DNA of 32,230 nucleotides, from assembly GCA_021203465.1 (NCBI GenBank), contig JAJQBC010000090.1, positions 1 through 32,230 on the forward strand, given 5' to 3'. The notes under the pieces are model-generated. The model was given only the letters and a program-made list of their open reading frames with translations. It was not told the DNA's origin and did not search any database. The translations under genes and the position numbers were made by a program. The DNA is from Lachnospiraceae bacterium (GTDB lineage Bacteria; Bacillota; Clostridia; Lachnospirales; Lachnospiraceae). Below are positions 23,480 through 32,230 of this stretch, piece by piece; the stretch's first letter is position 1; every line of letters starts with the position of its first letter.

Positions 23480-23508
23480 AAAAAAACGCCCTCCCCGAAG
23501 GGAAGGCG
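23480..23508 (-). terminator. rpmF terminator
   Basis: On minus, CGCCTTCCC-TTCG-GGGAGGGCG forms a 9-bp stem with a UUCG tetraloop, followed by seven T. It starts 12 bases past the rpmF stop. Confidence 0.92.
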
Positions 23509-23519
23509 CTTCTGCTCTT

Positions 23520-23699
23520 TTACTCGACGGAGATGATCTCCTTCTTATTGTAACTGCCGCAGGCCTTGCAGACTCTGTGAGACATCATCAGAGCGCCGCA
23601 CTTGCTGCACTTTACGAGATTCGGAGCGCTCATCTTCCAGTTCGCTCTTCTCTTATCTCTTCTTCCTTTGGAAGATTTATTCTTCGGACAAATAGACAC
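23520..23699 (-). CDS. rpmF: 50S ribosomal protein L32
   Basis: A 59-residue ribosomal protein beginning MSICPKNKSSKGRRDKRRAN, the usual Lachnospiraceae-type L32 start. A zinc ribbon is formed by C31 and C34 (CSKC) and C44 and C47 (CKAC), so this is the zinc-binding form rather than a cysteine-free paralogue. It starts with GTG, 8 bases after AGGAGG. It is monocistronic by sequence: a full-consensus promoter precedes it and a strong terminator follows. It lies between ackA and plsX, as in many Firmicutes. Confidence 0.96.
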   Translation of the reverse strand: MSICPKNKSSKGRRDKRRANWKMSAPNLVKCSKCGALMMSHRVCKACGSYNKKEIISVE

Positions 23700-23739
23700 G
23701 GATCACACCTCCTATCAATTCTCAAATCACACTTATTAG

Positions 23740-23768
23740 ATTATACTCGTGGTTCTCGAGAATGTCAA
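23740..23768 (-). promoter_or_regulatory. rpmF promoter, full consensus
   Basis: On minus, TTGACA (23763-23768) and TATAAT (23740-23745) are 17 bases apart, a perfect sigma-A consensus. It begins four bases after the ackA stop. The spacer holds the palindrome TTCTCGAGAA. Confidence 0.92.
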
Positions 23769-23772
23769 GCAT

Positions 23773-24966
23773 TTATTTCACCAGCGCCAGCGTCTCGCGC
23801 GCAATCGCCAGCTCCTCGTTGGTCGGGATCACAGCGACCGTCACCTTGGAATCCGGCGTGGAGATGATGTTGTCCTCACCGCGCTTCGCGTTCGCCGCCT
23901 CGTCGATCGTGACGCCGAGGTAGCCGAGGTTCTCGCAAATGCGGCTACGCATCGAAGCGGAATTCTCACCGATACCGGCCGTGAAAGCGATCGCGTCCAC
24001 GCCGTTCATCGCCGCCGCATAGGCTCCGATGTACTTCAGCACACGGTAAGCGAAGACGTCAAGCGCAAGCTGCGCCTTGTCGTTGCCGGCCTCCGCCGCC
24101 TCGTCGAGGTCACGGAAATCGGAGGAAACGCCGCCCGAAACGCCGAAGACGCCGGACTTCTTGTTCAGCATGTTCATCAGCGCCGCGATATCCATGTTCT
24201 CCTTCTTCGCAAGGAATTCGAGGATCGCCGGGTCGAGATCGCCCGAACGCGTGCCCATCACAAGGCCTTCCAGCGGGGTCAGACCCATCGAGGTGTCAAC
24301 GGACTCGCCGTTCAGCACCGCGCTAACCGAAGCGCCGTTGCCAAGGTGGCAGACGATGATCTTCATATCCTTCACGTCCTTGCCGAGGAACTCTGCCAGT
24401 CTCTTGGAGACATAGCTGTGGCTCGTGCCGTGGAAGCCGTAACGGCGGACCTTGTATTTCTCATAATACTCGTAGGGAAGGCCGTAAGTGTAAGCCTTGC
24501 CCGGCATCGTCTGATGGAAAGCCGTATCGAAGACCGCCACCATCGGCACGCCCGGCATCAGCTTCTCGCAGGCCTCGATGCCGATCAAGTTCGCCGGGTT
24601 GTGCAGCGGCGCAAGGTCATTGCACTCCTCGATCGCTGCCTTGACCTCCGGTGTAATCACAACGGAGGAAGCGAACTTCTCACCGCCGTGAACCACGCGG
24701 TGTCCGACCGCGCCTACTTCGGAGAGGCTCTTGATGACTCCGGTCTTCTCATTCGTCAGAGCATTGATCACGAGCTGAATCGCCTCGGTATGCGTCGGCA
24801 TCGCGTCGTCGGTCACTTCCTTCGCGCCGCCGGCCGGCTGATAGGTCAGTCTGCCGTCGATGCCGATGCGCTCGCAAAGACCCTTCGCAAGCACCGCCTC
24901 GGTGTCGGAGTTGATTAACTGAAACTTCAAAGATGAGCTTCCGCAGTTGATAACCAGAATATTCAT
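23773..24966 (-). CDS. ackA: Acetate kinase
   Basis: A 397-residue cytoplasmic kinase that makes ATP and acetate from acetyl phosphate. The opening [11 protein letters not shown] (4-14) holds the nucleotide and metal site; [19 protein letters not shown] and [10 protein letters not shown] are family blocks. Length is normal. The ATG follows GGAGG by about 9 bases and lies 24 bases after the pta stop, so the two genes form an operon for substrate-level phosphorylation. No clear terminator separates it from the rpmF promoter. Confidence 0.98.
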   Translation of the reverse strand: MNILVINCGSSSLKFQLINSDTEAVLAKGLCERIGIDGRLTYQPAGGAKEVTDDAMPTHTEAIQLVINALTNEKTGVIKSLSEVGAVGHRVVHGGEKFASSVVITPEVKAAIEECNDLAPLHNPANLIGIEACEKLMPGVPMVAVFDTAFHQTMPGKAYTYGLPYEYYEKYKVRRYGFHGTSHSYVSKRLAEFLGKDVKDMKIIVCHLGNGASVSAVLNGESVDTSMGLTPLEGLVMGTRSGDLDPAILEFLAKKENMDIAALMNMLNKKSGVFGVSGGVSSDFRDLDEAAEAGNDKAQLALDVFAYRVLKYIGAYAAAMNGVDAIAFTAGIGENSASMRSRICENLGYLGVTIDEAANAKRGEDNIISTPDSKVTVAVIPTNEELAIARETLALVK

Positions 24967-24990
24967 TTTTCTAATCCTCCATCTATCCTT

Positions 24991-25998
<1,008 letters not shown>

Positions 25999-26057
25999 TC
26001 ACTTTTTTTGTATATGATTCTGTAAATGCGGTGCCTACGCCCTGCATACAGGATGCA

Positions 26058-27113
26058 TCAACTTTCAATCTCGGAGACCAGCACACAGTTCGGCGTCTCC
26101 ACCTTCAGCGGCTTTCCCCATAAACTAAAATACTTTTTCTCGTAATTGACCTGAAAAATCGTCATCGTGTTCGTCTCGTGGTTCAGCGCCATGATATGCC
26201 GATTGTCCGGGAAGAAATCCGCCACCTTGGGATAATCCCCGCTGACCGGCAGGATACAGACCTTCTCGAGCATCCCGGTCTTCTGGTCAACACGGAAAAT
26301 CCCCACGCTGTTGTCCCCGGCGTTCGAACACAGTACATAATTCCAGTCGCGCGAAAAACGCAGGATACTTGCCGCACTGCCCGTCGCGTGATAATCGTTC
26401 AACGTCGGAACGGTCTGAATCAGTTCAAAGGACGGCCCCTTCGGTGTATCCTCATAAGAATAAACACTGATATAGTTTTTCAGCTCACAGATCAGATAGG
26501 CAAAACGCCCGTCCGGGCTGAACTTGATCGTCCGCGGCGCGCTCTCCAGCTCACAGCGCAGAATATCAAACAGCCTAATCTTCCCCGTCTCGTGGTCAAA
26601 ACGGTAGAGCTTCACCTGATCCACGCCCAGATCCACGGCACACAGGTACTTCTGATCCGGCGTGAGATTGACACAGTTCACATGGGGACGGAAATTGCGC
26701 TCTGCAATGCTTCCGAGGCCCTTGTGAAAGACTTCATCCGTCATCTTTCCGACACGCCCGTCCTCCAGAAGGCGCATAACCGTCACCTTCCCGTCATGCC
26801 AGCCTGCGACAAAGAGGTAGCGATCCTCCTTATCTGTGGAGAGATAGCAGCCCCTCATGCCGCCGATGGATGCCTTGTTCAGCGGCTCGAGGTCTCCGTC
26901 CGGCAAGATACGGAACGAGCGAACGCCCTCATCGGCGATCGAGTAGAGGTATTTCCCATTGTGCGATTTTTTTATGTAGGATGGGTTGTTAATCGGGACG
27001 ACCTTGCGTTCCACGGCGCGTCCGTTCTCCACATCCAGATCGTAGATGTAGATACCGCGGCTGTTGCCGTGTGTATAGGTTCCCACATATGCCACGTAAT
27101 TTTTCTTTTTCAA
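26058..27113 (-). CDS. Lactonase-family beta-propeller protein (6-phosphogluconolactonase-like)
   Basis: A 351-residue protein of the Lactonase_10 (PF10282) family, a seven-bladed propeller whose known member Pgl hydrolyses 6-phosphogluconolactone. The family opening YVAYVGTYTHGNSRGIYIYD is clear, with repeating blade motifs such as SPDGRFAYLI and PDNRHIMAL. The substrate is uncertain, since no pentose phosphate gene adjoins. It appears to start with TTG at 27113, 9 bases after GGGAGG. The ATG eight codons earlier has no ribosome site and lies at the predicted transcription start. It has its own promoter at the end of hemL. Confidence 0.88.
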   Translation of the reverse strand: MKKKNYVAYVGTYTHGNSRGIYIYDLDVENGRAVERKVVPINNPSYIKKSHNGKYLYSIADEGVRSFRILPDGDLEPLNKASIGGMRGCYLSTDKEDRYLFVAGWHDGKVTVMRLLEDGRVGKMTDEVFHKGLGSIAERNFRPHVNCVNLTPDQKYLCAVDLGVDQVKLYRFDHETGKIRLFDILRCELESAPRTIKFSPDGRFAYLICELKNYISVYSYEDTPKGPSFELIQTVPTLNDYHATGSAASILRFSRDWNYVLCSNAGDNSVGIFRVDQKTGMLEKVCILPVSGDYPKVADFFPDNRHIMALNHETNTMTIFQVNYEKKYFSLWGKPLKVETPNCVLVSEIES

Positions 27114-27141
27114 TATGGCCCACCTCCCGCGGGACATGAAA

Positions 27142-27170
27142 ATCTTATCACATTTTGCCGACTTTGTTAA
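27142..27170 (-). promoter_or_regulatory. Promoter of the lactonase-family gene
   Basis: On minus, TTAACA (27165-27170) and TAAGAT (27142-27147) are 17 bases apart. The -35 overlaps the hemL stop codon. The position fixes the downstream TTG rather than the ATG at 27137 as the start. Confidence 0.65.
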
Positions 27171-28447
27171 GCGTTTTTAAGAAAATCTCCCATCACGCCA
27201 AGGGTAAAATCAATATCTTTCTCCGTATGCGCCGCGGACAGGAAGATCGCCTCAAACTGGGACGGTGCAAGATAGACGCCTGCCTCCAACATGTGGCGGA
27301 AATATTCTTTGAAAAGCGCGGTATCCGCCGTCTTCGCACTCGTGTAATCCCGTACCGCTTCTGCCGTAAAGAACAGACTGCCGAGCGAACCGACATGATT
27401 CACCCGGAAGGGGAGTCCCCTCTCCTTGAGTATCTGCCCGATGCCGCCAAACAGCCGCTCTCCCAGCGCCTCCAGATACGTGTAAACCTCCGGATGTTCA
27501 TTCAGATAACCGAGCTGCGCCAGCCCCGCCGCCATCGCGACCGGATTGCCGCTCAGGGTTCCCGCCTGATAGACGCTGCCGACCGGTGAGACGACCTCCA
27601 TAATCTCCCGCCTTCCGCCGTAAGCGCCGACCGGCATACCGCCGCCGATGATCTTTCCGTAGGTGACGAGATCCGCCGTAATGCCAAAGTACTCCTGTGC
27701 GCCGCCGCGCGCAAGACGGAAGCCCGTGATCACCTCGTCAAAGATAAGGAGCGAGCGATTGTCCGTGCAGAGCTTCCGCAGCCCCTTCAGGAATCCGCTC
27801 TCCGGCAGGACGACGCCCATATTCGCGCCGACCGGCTCGAGAATCACCGCCGCGATCTCTTTTCCATATTTTTCAAACAGCTGCTCCACACCCGCGAGGT
27901 CATTGTAAGCGGCAAGCAGCGTATCCTGTGTCGCCCCTTTCGGCACACCGGAGCTGTCCGGCACGCCCGCCGTCATGACGCCGGAACCGGCCTTTACAAG
28001 CATCGCGTCCGTGTGACCGTGATAGCAGCCCTCGAATTTGACAATCTTATCCCTGCCGGTGAAGCCGCGTGCCGCGCGGATTGCGCTCATGACTGCCTCC
28101 GTCCCGGAATTCACCATGCGCATCATCTCGACCGAGGGTACCATCTGATGGATCAGCCGCGCCATGTCGACCTCGGCCTCCGTGGCCGCGCCGAAACTCA
28201 GGCCCTTCCAGCAGGCCTCCGCCACCTTTTCCAGCACAACCGGATGCGCATGACCAAGGATCATCGGCCCCCAGGAACCAACATAGTCCAGATAGCGCTT
28301 TCCATCCGCATCGGTGAGGTACGCGCCCTCACCGGAGGCGATGAAGCGCGGCGTCATGCCGACCGAGCCGAAGGCCCGCACCGGAGAATTCACGCCGCCC
28401 GGCATCAGGCCTACCGCCTCTTTAAAAAGCTCTTCCGATCTGCCCAT
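27167..28447 (-). CDS. hemL: Glutamate-1-semialdehyde 2,1-aminomutase
   Basis: A 426-residue PLP enzyme that turns glutamate-1-semialdehyde into 5-aminolevulinate, the tetrapyrrole precursor. The PLP lysine is K265 in VTYGKIIGGGMPVGAYGG, with IFDEVITGFR (235-244) and NSGTEAVMSAIR. Length is normal. The ATG shares one base with the hemB stop (TGATG), and GGGAGG lies 8 bases upstream, so it is coupled to hemB. No terminator is evident before the downstream lactonase gene. Confidence 0.97.
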   Translation of the reverse strand: MGRSEELFKEAVGLMPGGVNSPVRAFGSVGMTPRFIASGEGAYLTDADGKRYLDYVGSWGPMILGHAHPVVLEKVAEACWKGLSFGAATEAEVDMARLIHQMVPSVEMMRMVNSGTEAVMSAIRAARGFTGRDKIVKFEGCYHGHTDAMLVKAGSGVMTAGVPDSSGVPKGATQDTLLAAYNDLAGVEQLFEKYGKEIAAVILEPVGANMGVVLPESGFLKGLRKLCTDNRSLLIFDEVITGFRLARGGAQEYFGITADLVTYGKIIGGGMPVGAYGGRREIMEVVSPVGSVYQAGTLSGNPVAMAAGLAQLGYLNEHPEVYTYLEALGERLFGGIGQILKERGLPFRVNHVGSLGSLFFTAEAVRDYTSAKTADTALFKEYFRHMLEAGVYLAPSQFEAIFLSAAHTEKDIDFTLGVMGDFLKNA

Positions 28448-29424
28448 CAGCCGATCCTCCCCTCATCCATATAATATGCAAGCTCTTTTGCAAAATAGGA
28501 CATGTAAATGTCCACGCCCGCACGGTAAGCGCAGGCCGCCATCTCGCAGAGCACCGCTGTCTCGTCGATGTAGCCGAGCTTCGCGCCTGCTTTCACCATC
28601 GCATACTCGCCGCTGACGCTGTAGGCCGCCATCGGCACGTCGGTCGCGTCCTTGATCTCGCGCACCATGTCAAGGTAGGACATCGCCGGCTTCACCATGA
28701 TGATATCCGCGCCCTCCTCAATATCGAGCAGAGCCTCCTTCATGCCCTCGCGGCGATTGTGATAGTCCATCTGATAACTCTTGCGGTCGCCAAAAGCCGG
28801 TGCACTGCCCGCCGCGTCGCGGAAGGGTCCGTAGAAAGCCGAGGCATACTTCACTGCGTAGGACATGATCGGCGTCGTGAAGAGGCCGTTGTGATCCAGC
28901 GCCTCGCGAATCGCCTGAATATGCCCGTCCATCATGTCGGAGGGGGCAACCATATCCGCGCCCGCCTGCACCTGCGTAACCGCGATCTCGGCGAGCTTAT
29001 CAAGCGTCAGATCATTGTCCACGTACTCGCCTTTCAAAATCCCGCAGTGTCCATGGCTCGTGTACTCGCACATACAGACATCGCCGATATAATAGAGATC
29101 CGGCACTTCCTTCTTTGCCTTCGCGAAAGCCCGCTGTACGATACCGTCACAGGCGTAGGCCTGAGAGCCGTACTCGTCTTTCTTCGCCGGGATGCCAAAG
29201 AGCATGACAGAACCCACACCCGCGTCCGCCATCTCATTCAGGATTTCCGGCATCCGGTCCACGCTGTAACGGTACTGCCCCGGCATCGTCGGGATCTCCT
29301 CTTTGATATTCTCGCCGTCCATGACAAACATGGGATAGACGAGCGAGCTCTTGTCCATACGCGTCTCGCGCACCATCTTGCGCAGCGCCGCCGTCGTGCG
29401 CAGCCTTCTGGGCCTCACGATCAT
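28447..29424 (-). CDS. hemB: Porphobilinogen synthase
   Basis: A 325-residue enzyme that joins two 5-aminolevulinates into porphobilinogen. The active-site lysines are K192 (SYAVKYAS) and K245 (IIMVKPAMSY). Cysteines C117, C119 and C127 (DVCMCEYTSHGHCG) form the catalytic zinc site, marking the zinc-dependent type. The ATG at 29424 is preferred because it overlaps the preceding stop as ATGA and gives the usual start MIVRPRRLRT; an ATG four codons earlier is possible. It lies between a Met8-like gene and hemL. Confidence 0.97.
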   Translation of the reverse strand: MIVRPRRLRTTAALRKMVRETRMDKSSLVYPMFVMDGENIKEEIPTMPGQYRYSVDRMPEILNEMADAGVGSVMLFGIPAKKDEYGSQAYACDGIVQRAFAKAKKEVPDLYYIGDVCMCEYTSHGHCGILKGEYVDNDLTLDKLAEIAVTQVQAGADMVAPSDMMDGHIQAIREALDHNGLFTTPIMSYAVKYASAFYGPFRDAAGSAPAFGDRKSYQMDYHNRREGMKEALLDIEEGADIIMVKPAMSYLDMVREIKDATDVPMAAYSVSGEYAMVKAGAKLGYIDETAVLCEMAACAYRAGVDIYMSYFAKELAYYMDEGRIG

Positions 29425-29891
29425 GTCTCTTTCCATTCTTCCGCCACCTCTTTTTGTATTTTTTCCGTCCAGCTCCTCGCCAGACGGTGATCATTTCCTC
29501 CTGCGTTCACGCCGATGACCAGGTTCTCCTGAAACGCGATCCCCGGAAACTGAAAGTCGCAAAGCTTTCGGTCGCTGCACACATTCACGAGAATTCCCTT
29601 CGCCTTACACTCGTGCCAGATCGCCTCGTTCACAGCCGCATCGTCCGTAGCTGCCAGCACCATCCACGCGTCGTCGGGAATGCTGCCCTCCGCATAACAG
29701 CTCTCGCGGTATGTCAGTTTTCCCGCTCTTTCGGCCTCCCGGATCGTCTCCGAAGCCTCCGGCGCGGCCACTGTCAAAGACGGCGCAAAAGCCAACAGGG
29801 TCTCCACTCTGCGCGTGGCGATCCTGCCGGCTCCGTAAACGAAAATCTTTTTATCCGTGATGTCAAAAAACAAAGGAAATTTTCTATGCAT
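29421..29891 (-). CDS. Precorrin-2 dehydrogenase, Met8/CysG-N-like
   Basis: A 156-residue NAD-binding protein like the short siroheme-synthase N-terminal domain, which oxidises precorrin-2 to sirohydrochlorin; the homologues Met8p and CysG-N also insert iron. The dinucleotide loop GAGRIATRRV (20-29) replaces the usual GGGxVAxRK. The LAATDD and NVCSDRKLCDFQFP segments are family hallmarks. It lacks the longer C-terminal helical part of CysG. The ATG at 29891 lies 8 bases after GGAG. First gene of the operon with hemB and hemL, pointing to siroheme or cobalamin rather than heme as the product. Confidence 0.88.
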   Translation of the reverse strand: MHRKFPLFFDITDKKIFVYGAGRIATRRVETLLAFAPSLTVAAPEASETIREAERAGKLTYRESCYAEGSIPDDAWMVLAATDDAAVNEAIWHECKAKGILVNVCSDRKLCDFQFPGIAFQENLVIGVNAGGNDHRLARSWTEKIQKEVAEEWKET

Positions 29892-29927
29892 CTATCCGTC
29901 TCCACAGGAAAATCCATTGACCTTTTT

Positions 29928-29957
29928 ATTTTACAACTGATAGATTTACTGTGTCAA
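29928..29957 (-). promoter_or_regulatory. Promoter of the met8-like/hemB/hemL operon
   Basis: On minus, TTGACA (29952-29957) and TAAAAT (29928-29933) are 18 bases apart. A dyad, ACTGT-GTCA-ACAGT (29948-29961), covers the -35 and may be a repressor site. The leader of about 30 bases is too short for a riboswitch. Confidence 0.7.
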
Positions 29958-30034
29958 CAGTGGTTTTTCTCCAAATCACCCACCTTTATGAAGACAATGA
30001 AGCCAGATGGATACCAGTAGGGTTTGACATCTGT

Positions 30035-30775
30035 TCAATCCCATTTTACGGCGGATAATTCTTTCAAAATATCTTCTCCCAGATCGTCAGCTATGTAGCC
30101 GTGATATATTTGTCTTCTGGTGTTTTGAAACGCATAATTATGCTTTCCCCTTCGGGCATATAAACGTCCTTTGACACATATGGCATGATCCAAAAGAGAC
30201 TGTGCTTCCTCCCTGCTCAGATCCATAGGGCTGCCAATACGCCCCTTCCCATACGGATTCTCCCTGTCCCGCTTATGTTTTATATCATTATGCTCATAGA
30301 TTCTAAGCCCTAAAAGCTCCTGATGATCGTATAGATGTTCTTCCCCGGAAATATTTGCAATAGACACGTGCTCTCCCCGAATTGTTCCATCTATCTCTTT
30401 TCGGGAAAATGCTTCACAGGATTCCAAGCTAACCAACACCTCATCCTTTAAAGAGACGCAAAGCCATGATTCTCTTCCCTGAAGCGCAAACGGCACATCA
30501 GGCTTAAAGCTTTCTGGCGCCCTGTTTTTTAATAAGCCCAGAAAGTAGGTTCTCTCATTCCGATTTTTTATACTTTCAATCACGTGATAAAGATTATGTC
30601 CCGGAGCGAGCTCCGTTGTCTTATCTATCGCAATTCCAATCAACCTGTCCACGTTATGGCAGCGAACAGACTCTACCTGCCCGCATATTCGTATAAAATC
30701 AGACACAGCTCTCATCAGCTCATTTTTATCATAAAAGGAACAGTCAAAAGACAGATCATTGATTCCTGCTCTCAT
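30035..30775 (-). CDS. Unknown 246-residue protein, third gene of the ATPase operon
   Basis: I do not recognise this family with confidence. It has no signal peptide or membrane segment. The N-terminal part (1-150) looks like a globular alpha/beta domain. From about 158 there is a charged stretch rich in H, K, R and D (RIYEHNDIKHKRDREN), then SPMDLSREEAQSLLDHAI (182-199) and a C-terminal block with KHNYAF (211-216) and YHGY (224-227). The clustered histidines, lysines and tyrosines could be a nuclease-like or RNA-binding surface; this is speculation. The ATG at 30775 follows AGAGG by 5 bases; a GTG two codons earlier is the alternative. It starts 11 bases after the ATPase stop. No clear terminator follows. 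Confidence 0.8.
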   Translation of the reverse strand: MRAGINDLSFDCSFYDKNELMRAVSDFIRICGQVESVRCHNVDRLIGIAIDKTTELAPGHNLYHVIESIKNRNERTYFLGLLKNRAPESFKPDVPFALQGRESWLCVSLKDEVLVSLESCEAFSRKEIDGTIRGEHVSIANISGEEHLYDHQELLGLRIYEHNDIKHKRDRENPYGKGRIGSPMDLSREEAQSLLDHAICVKGRLYARRGKHNYAFQNTRRQIYHGYIADDLGEDILKELSAVKWD

Positions 30776-30786
30776 ACGCACCTCTT

Positions 30787-31875
30787 TTATAACAATTCCA
30801 GCAGTGCATTATCCCACTCGTCCAGAAATCCTCTGGGCCAGATTTCTATGTTTCCTTCCTGATCCATTGGCAGACGCTCAGCCCTGTGCCTGTAGCCATC
30901 TTCTTCATCTTTATCAAAAAAGAAGATACTGATATCTTCACAGTCTGCCTTTCTCTTTTTTGCAGCCAGCCGAATCCCGTTCAGCACATGGTCGCTATGC
31001 GTTTCGACAATAATCTGAACGCCGCCCGCAGCCGCGCAGGCAAGCAGCTCGCCGAGATGACGCTGCCCTGCCGGGTGAATATGCGCTTCCGGATTTTCCA
31101 GCAGAATCAAATCTCCCGGTCTGGCCGACAAAAGCTCAATAATAACAGGGAGTACATAAGTAATGCCAAATCCTACATTGACGCTTTTATAGGCATTCGA
31201 CCGTTCTTCTCCCATAATAAACTGATATTTCAGTTCCGCATTGCGATTTCCTTTATTCACAGAAACCTGCGGCAAAATACCGGGTGCAATCAGGGACATC
31301 CACTGACTGACATTCCAGGCCAATGACTTTTCTCCTGATGGGCTGTAAAGCACCTGCTCGTTTTCGATCTTCTGACCCCCATATTGACTCAGAAACTGCA
31401 GCGCGTACTCGCCGGTATTTCCCAGCTCTCTCTGTCCAAGCTCCTTTTCGTCCGTGATCCGATATAAACTCTTTGGTTCAATCCGATATGCGGAAAGGTA
31501 CGCAAAGCGTTCTCCAAAGAGCACATTATCCGCGGAAGCATCTGTTTGCGGGAACTGATTATCCAGCAAATCGGAATCCGCGCGATAGGAAAACCGCGTC
31601 CTGACCGCTTCCGGGCCTTCCAGAGAAATCCCGATCTCTTCCTCCTCTGCCCTCTCCGCCAGAATATCGCTTCCATTTCCAAGCTGCACGTATCTCCCGT
31701 TCAGCTTTAAACCGACCAGCTTATTTTCCTGATAAGACTGACGCAATAACAGAAGACTCTGGAGCACGGAGGACTTTCCCATTCCATTCAGACCCATCAG
31801 CACATTCAGCTTCTTCAGATCCAGATTCAGGGATTCAAAACACTTGAAATTTTTCAGTTTTAACTGCTCAATCAT
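30787..31875 (-). CDS. AAA15/ABC-like ATPase with DUF3696-type C-terminus
   Basis: A 362-residue single-chain ATPase of the SMC/OLD-like AAA15-AAA21 group. The opening IEQLKLKNFKCFESLNLDL and GLNGMGKSS (28-36) form the N-terminal half of the nucleotide site. VGFGITYVLP (234-243), DLILLENPEAHIHP (255-268) and VETHSDHVLNGIR (290-302) form the signature, Walker B and H-loop regions. The coiled coil is short or absent. The C-terminus, EDISIFFFDKD then GNIEIWPRGF (341-350), fits DUF3696. Such ATPases are frequent partners in defence and other accessory systems. The ATG at 31875 overlaps the upstream stop as ATGA and follows AAAGGAG. It has an unknown partner downstream. Confidence 0.92.
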   Translation of the reverse strand: MIEQLKLKNFKCFESLNLDLKKLNVLMGLNGMGKSSVLQSLLLLRQSYQENKLVGLKLNGRYVQLGNGSDILAERAEEEEIGISLEGPEAVRTRFSYRADSDLLDNQFPQTDASADNVLFGERFAYLSAYRIEPKSLYRITDEKELGQRELGNTGEYALQFLSQYGGQKIENEQVLYSPSGEKSLAWNVSQWMSLIAPGILPQVSVNKGNRNAELKYQFIMGEERSNAYKSVNVGFGITYVLPVIIELLSARPGDLILLENPEAHIHPAGQRHLGELLACAAAGGVQIIVETHSDHVLNGIRLAAKKRKADCEDISIFFFDKDEEDGYRHRAERLPMDQEGNIEIWPRGFLDEWDNALLELL

Positions 31876-32230
31876 ATGAACTCCTTTATCAGCTTCCGTC
31901 CCATGGCAATTCTTTTTACACACTCTGTCTTCGTTCCTGATTTCAATGCATTACTGAATGCACTTCTGCGGAATAATTTTTTATAGGCTTTTTCAAATTC
32001 ATCTTTCTGTTCCAAAAGACTTTCAATCTGCTCCTCAGAAAGTTCCGAAAAACACACTGCACAAAGTTCAAACAGCGCCTTATTGATCGGGCCGCGCCGG
32101 TCATCTTTTCCCACCCTGCGGAACGCGTATTTTCCAAGCAGCTCTTTCGAACATCTCATTACCTTGTAAAAATTATCTTTAATATGTGCAATTTTTTCAT
32201 CGGAATAAGCGTTCACGAGTTCCATAGCCA
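31872..32230 (-). CDS. C-terminal part of a DUF262/GmrSD-like protein (cut by window edge)
   Basis: The frame is open to the window edge, so the 117 residues from the ATG at 32225 are probably only the C-terminus of a larger protein. Visible features are KYAFRRVGKDDRRGPINKALFE and a helical end with many lysines. An aFR...R..INKALFE pattern is, as I recall, typical of the C-terminal region of many DUF262 proteins, which are ParB/Srx-fold relatives of the GmrSD restriction enzyme; I cannot confirm this without the N-terminus. It overlaps the ATPase start by 4 bases (ATGA), the mark of tight coupling. If it is instead a complete small gene, its function is unknown. Confidence 0.6.
   Translation of the reverse strand, partial: AMELVNAYSDEKIAHIKDNFYKVMRCSKELLGKYAFRRVGKDDRRGPINKALFELCAVCFSELSEEQIESLLEQKDEFEKAYKKLFRRSAFSNALKSGTKTECVKRIAMGRKLIKEFI

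Noticed and set aside
23749-24918. A 389-codon plus-strand open frame opposite ackA
   Set aside because: It is antisense to acetate kinase and has no recognisable motif or ribosome site.
29892-30034. Possible cobalamin or other riboswitch before the met8-like gene
   Set aside because: A consensus promoter leaves only about 30 bases of leader, too short for any known riboswitch.

Overview
The window looks like chromosomal DNA of an anaerobic, acetate-forming, low-GC-phylum (Firmicutes) bacterium, most likely a Lachnospiraceae member with fairly high GC. The grounds are an ATP-dependent PEP carboxykinase, a pta-ackA-rpmF-plsX-acpP-rnc-smc-ftsY neighbourhood, a Leu T-box in front of leuA, strong GGAGG ribosome binding sites, a SleB-type cortex/cell-wall hydrolase and a C_GCAxxG_C_C family protein. 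The family-level assignment is inference. Thirty genes are supported and 28 lie on the minus strand; only the left-end HTH gene and the inositol-phosphatase gene are on plus. There are no tRNAs, rRNAs, CRISPR arrays or recognisable transposases.

Left end (1-4.6 kb, accessory and regulatory): a small XRE-type repressor with three dyads in front of it, an AAA-ATPase/PD-(D/E)XK nuclease-fold protein, a zinc alcohol dehydrogenase and a LysR regulator.

Central metabolism and amino acids (4.6-15.3 kb): pckA; thrC translationally coupled to a three-helix membrane protein; a SleB-like hydrolase; leuA behind a promoter and Leu-specific (CTC) T-box, with the promoter sitting inside the glgA terminator hairpin; glgA, divergent from an inositol-monophosphatase-type gene; then ttcA-like, thioredoxin and C_GCAxxG_C_C genes separated by unusual, strongly palindromic intergenic DNA.

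Core housekeeping block (15.6-23.7 kb): plsX-acpP-rnc-smc-ftsY-ilvA read as one tight operon with its own consensus promoter. rpmF, too short for routine ORF calling, lies just upstream with its own promoter and terminator. plsX and acpP serve lipid synthesis, rnc RNA processing, smc chromosome organisation and ftsY membrane protein targeting; ilvA is an unusual tail gene.

Energy and tetrapyrrole block (23.8-29.9 kb): pta-ackA (acetyl-CoA to acetate plus ATP), a beta-propeller lactonase-family protein, and a three-gene operon of a Met8-like precorrin-2 dehydrogenase, hemB and hemL.

Right end (30.0-32.2 kb): a tightly coupled three-gene operon cut by the window edge. It holds the C-terminus of a protein resembling DUF262/GmrSD-type proteins, an AAA15/DUF3696-like ATPase and an unrecognised 246-residue protein. 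It is the best candidate here for an undescribed, possibly defensive, system. The second most interesting object is a 241-bp intergenic element (15374-15614) that folds into a closing stem with three hairpin arms.
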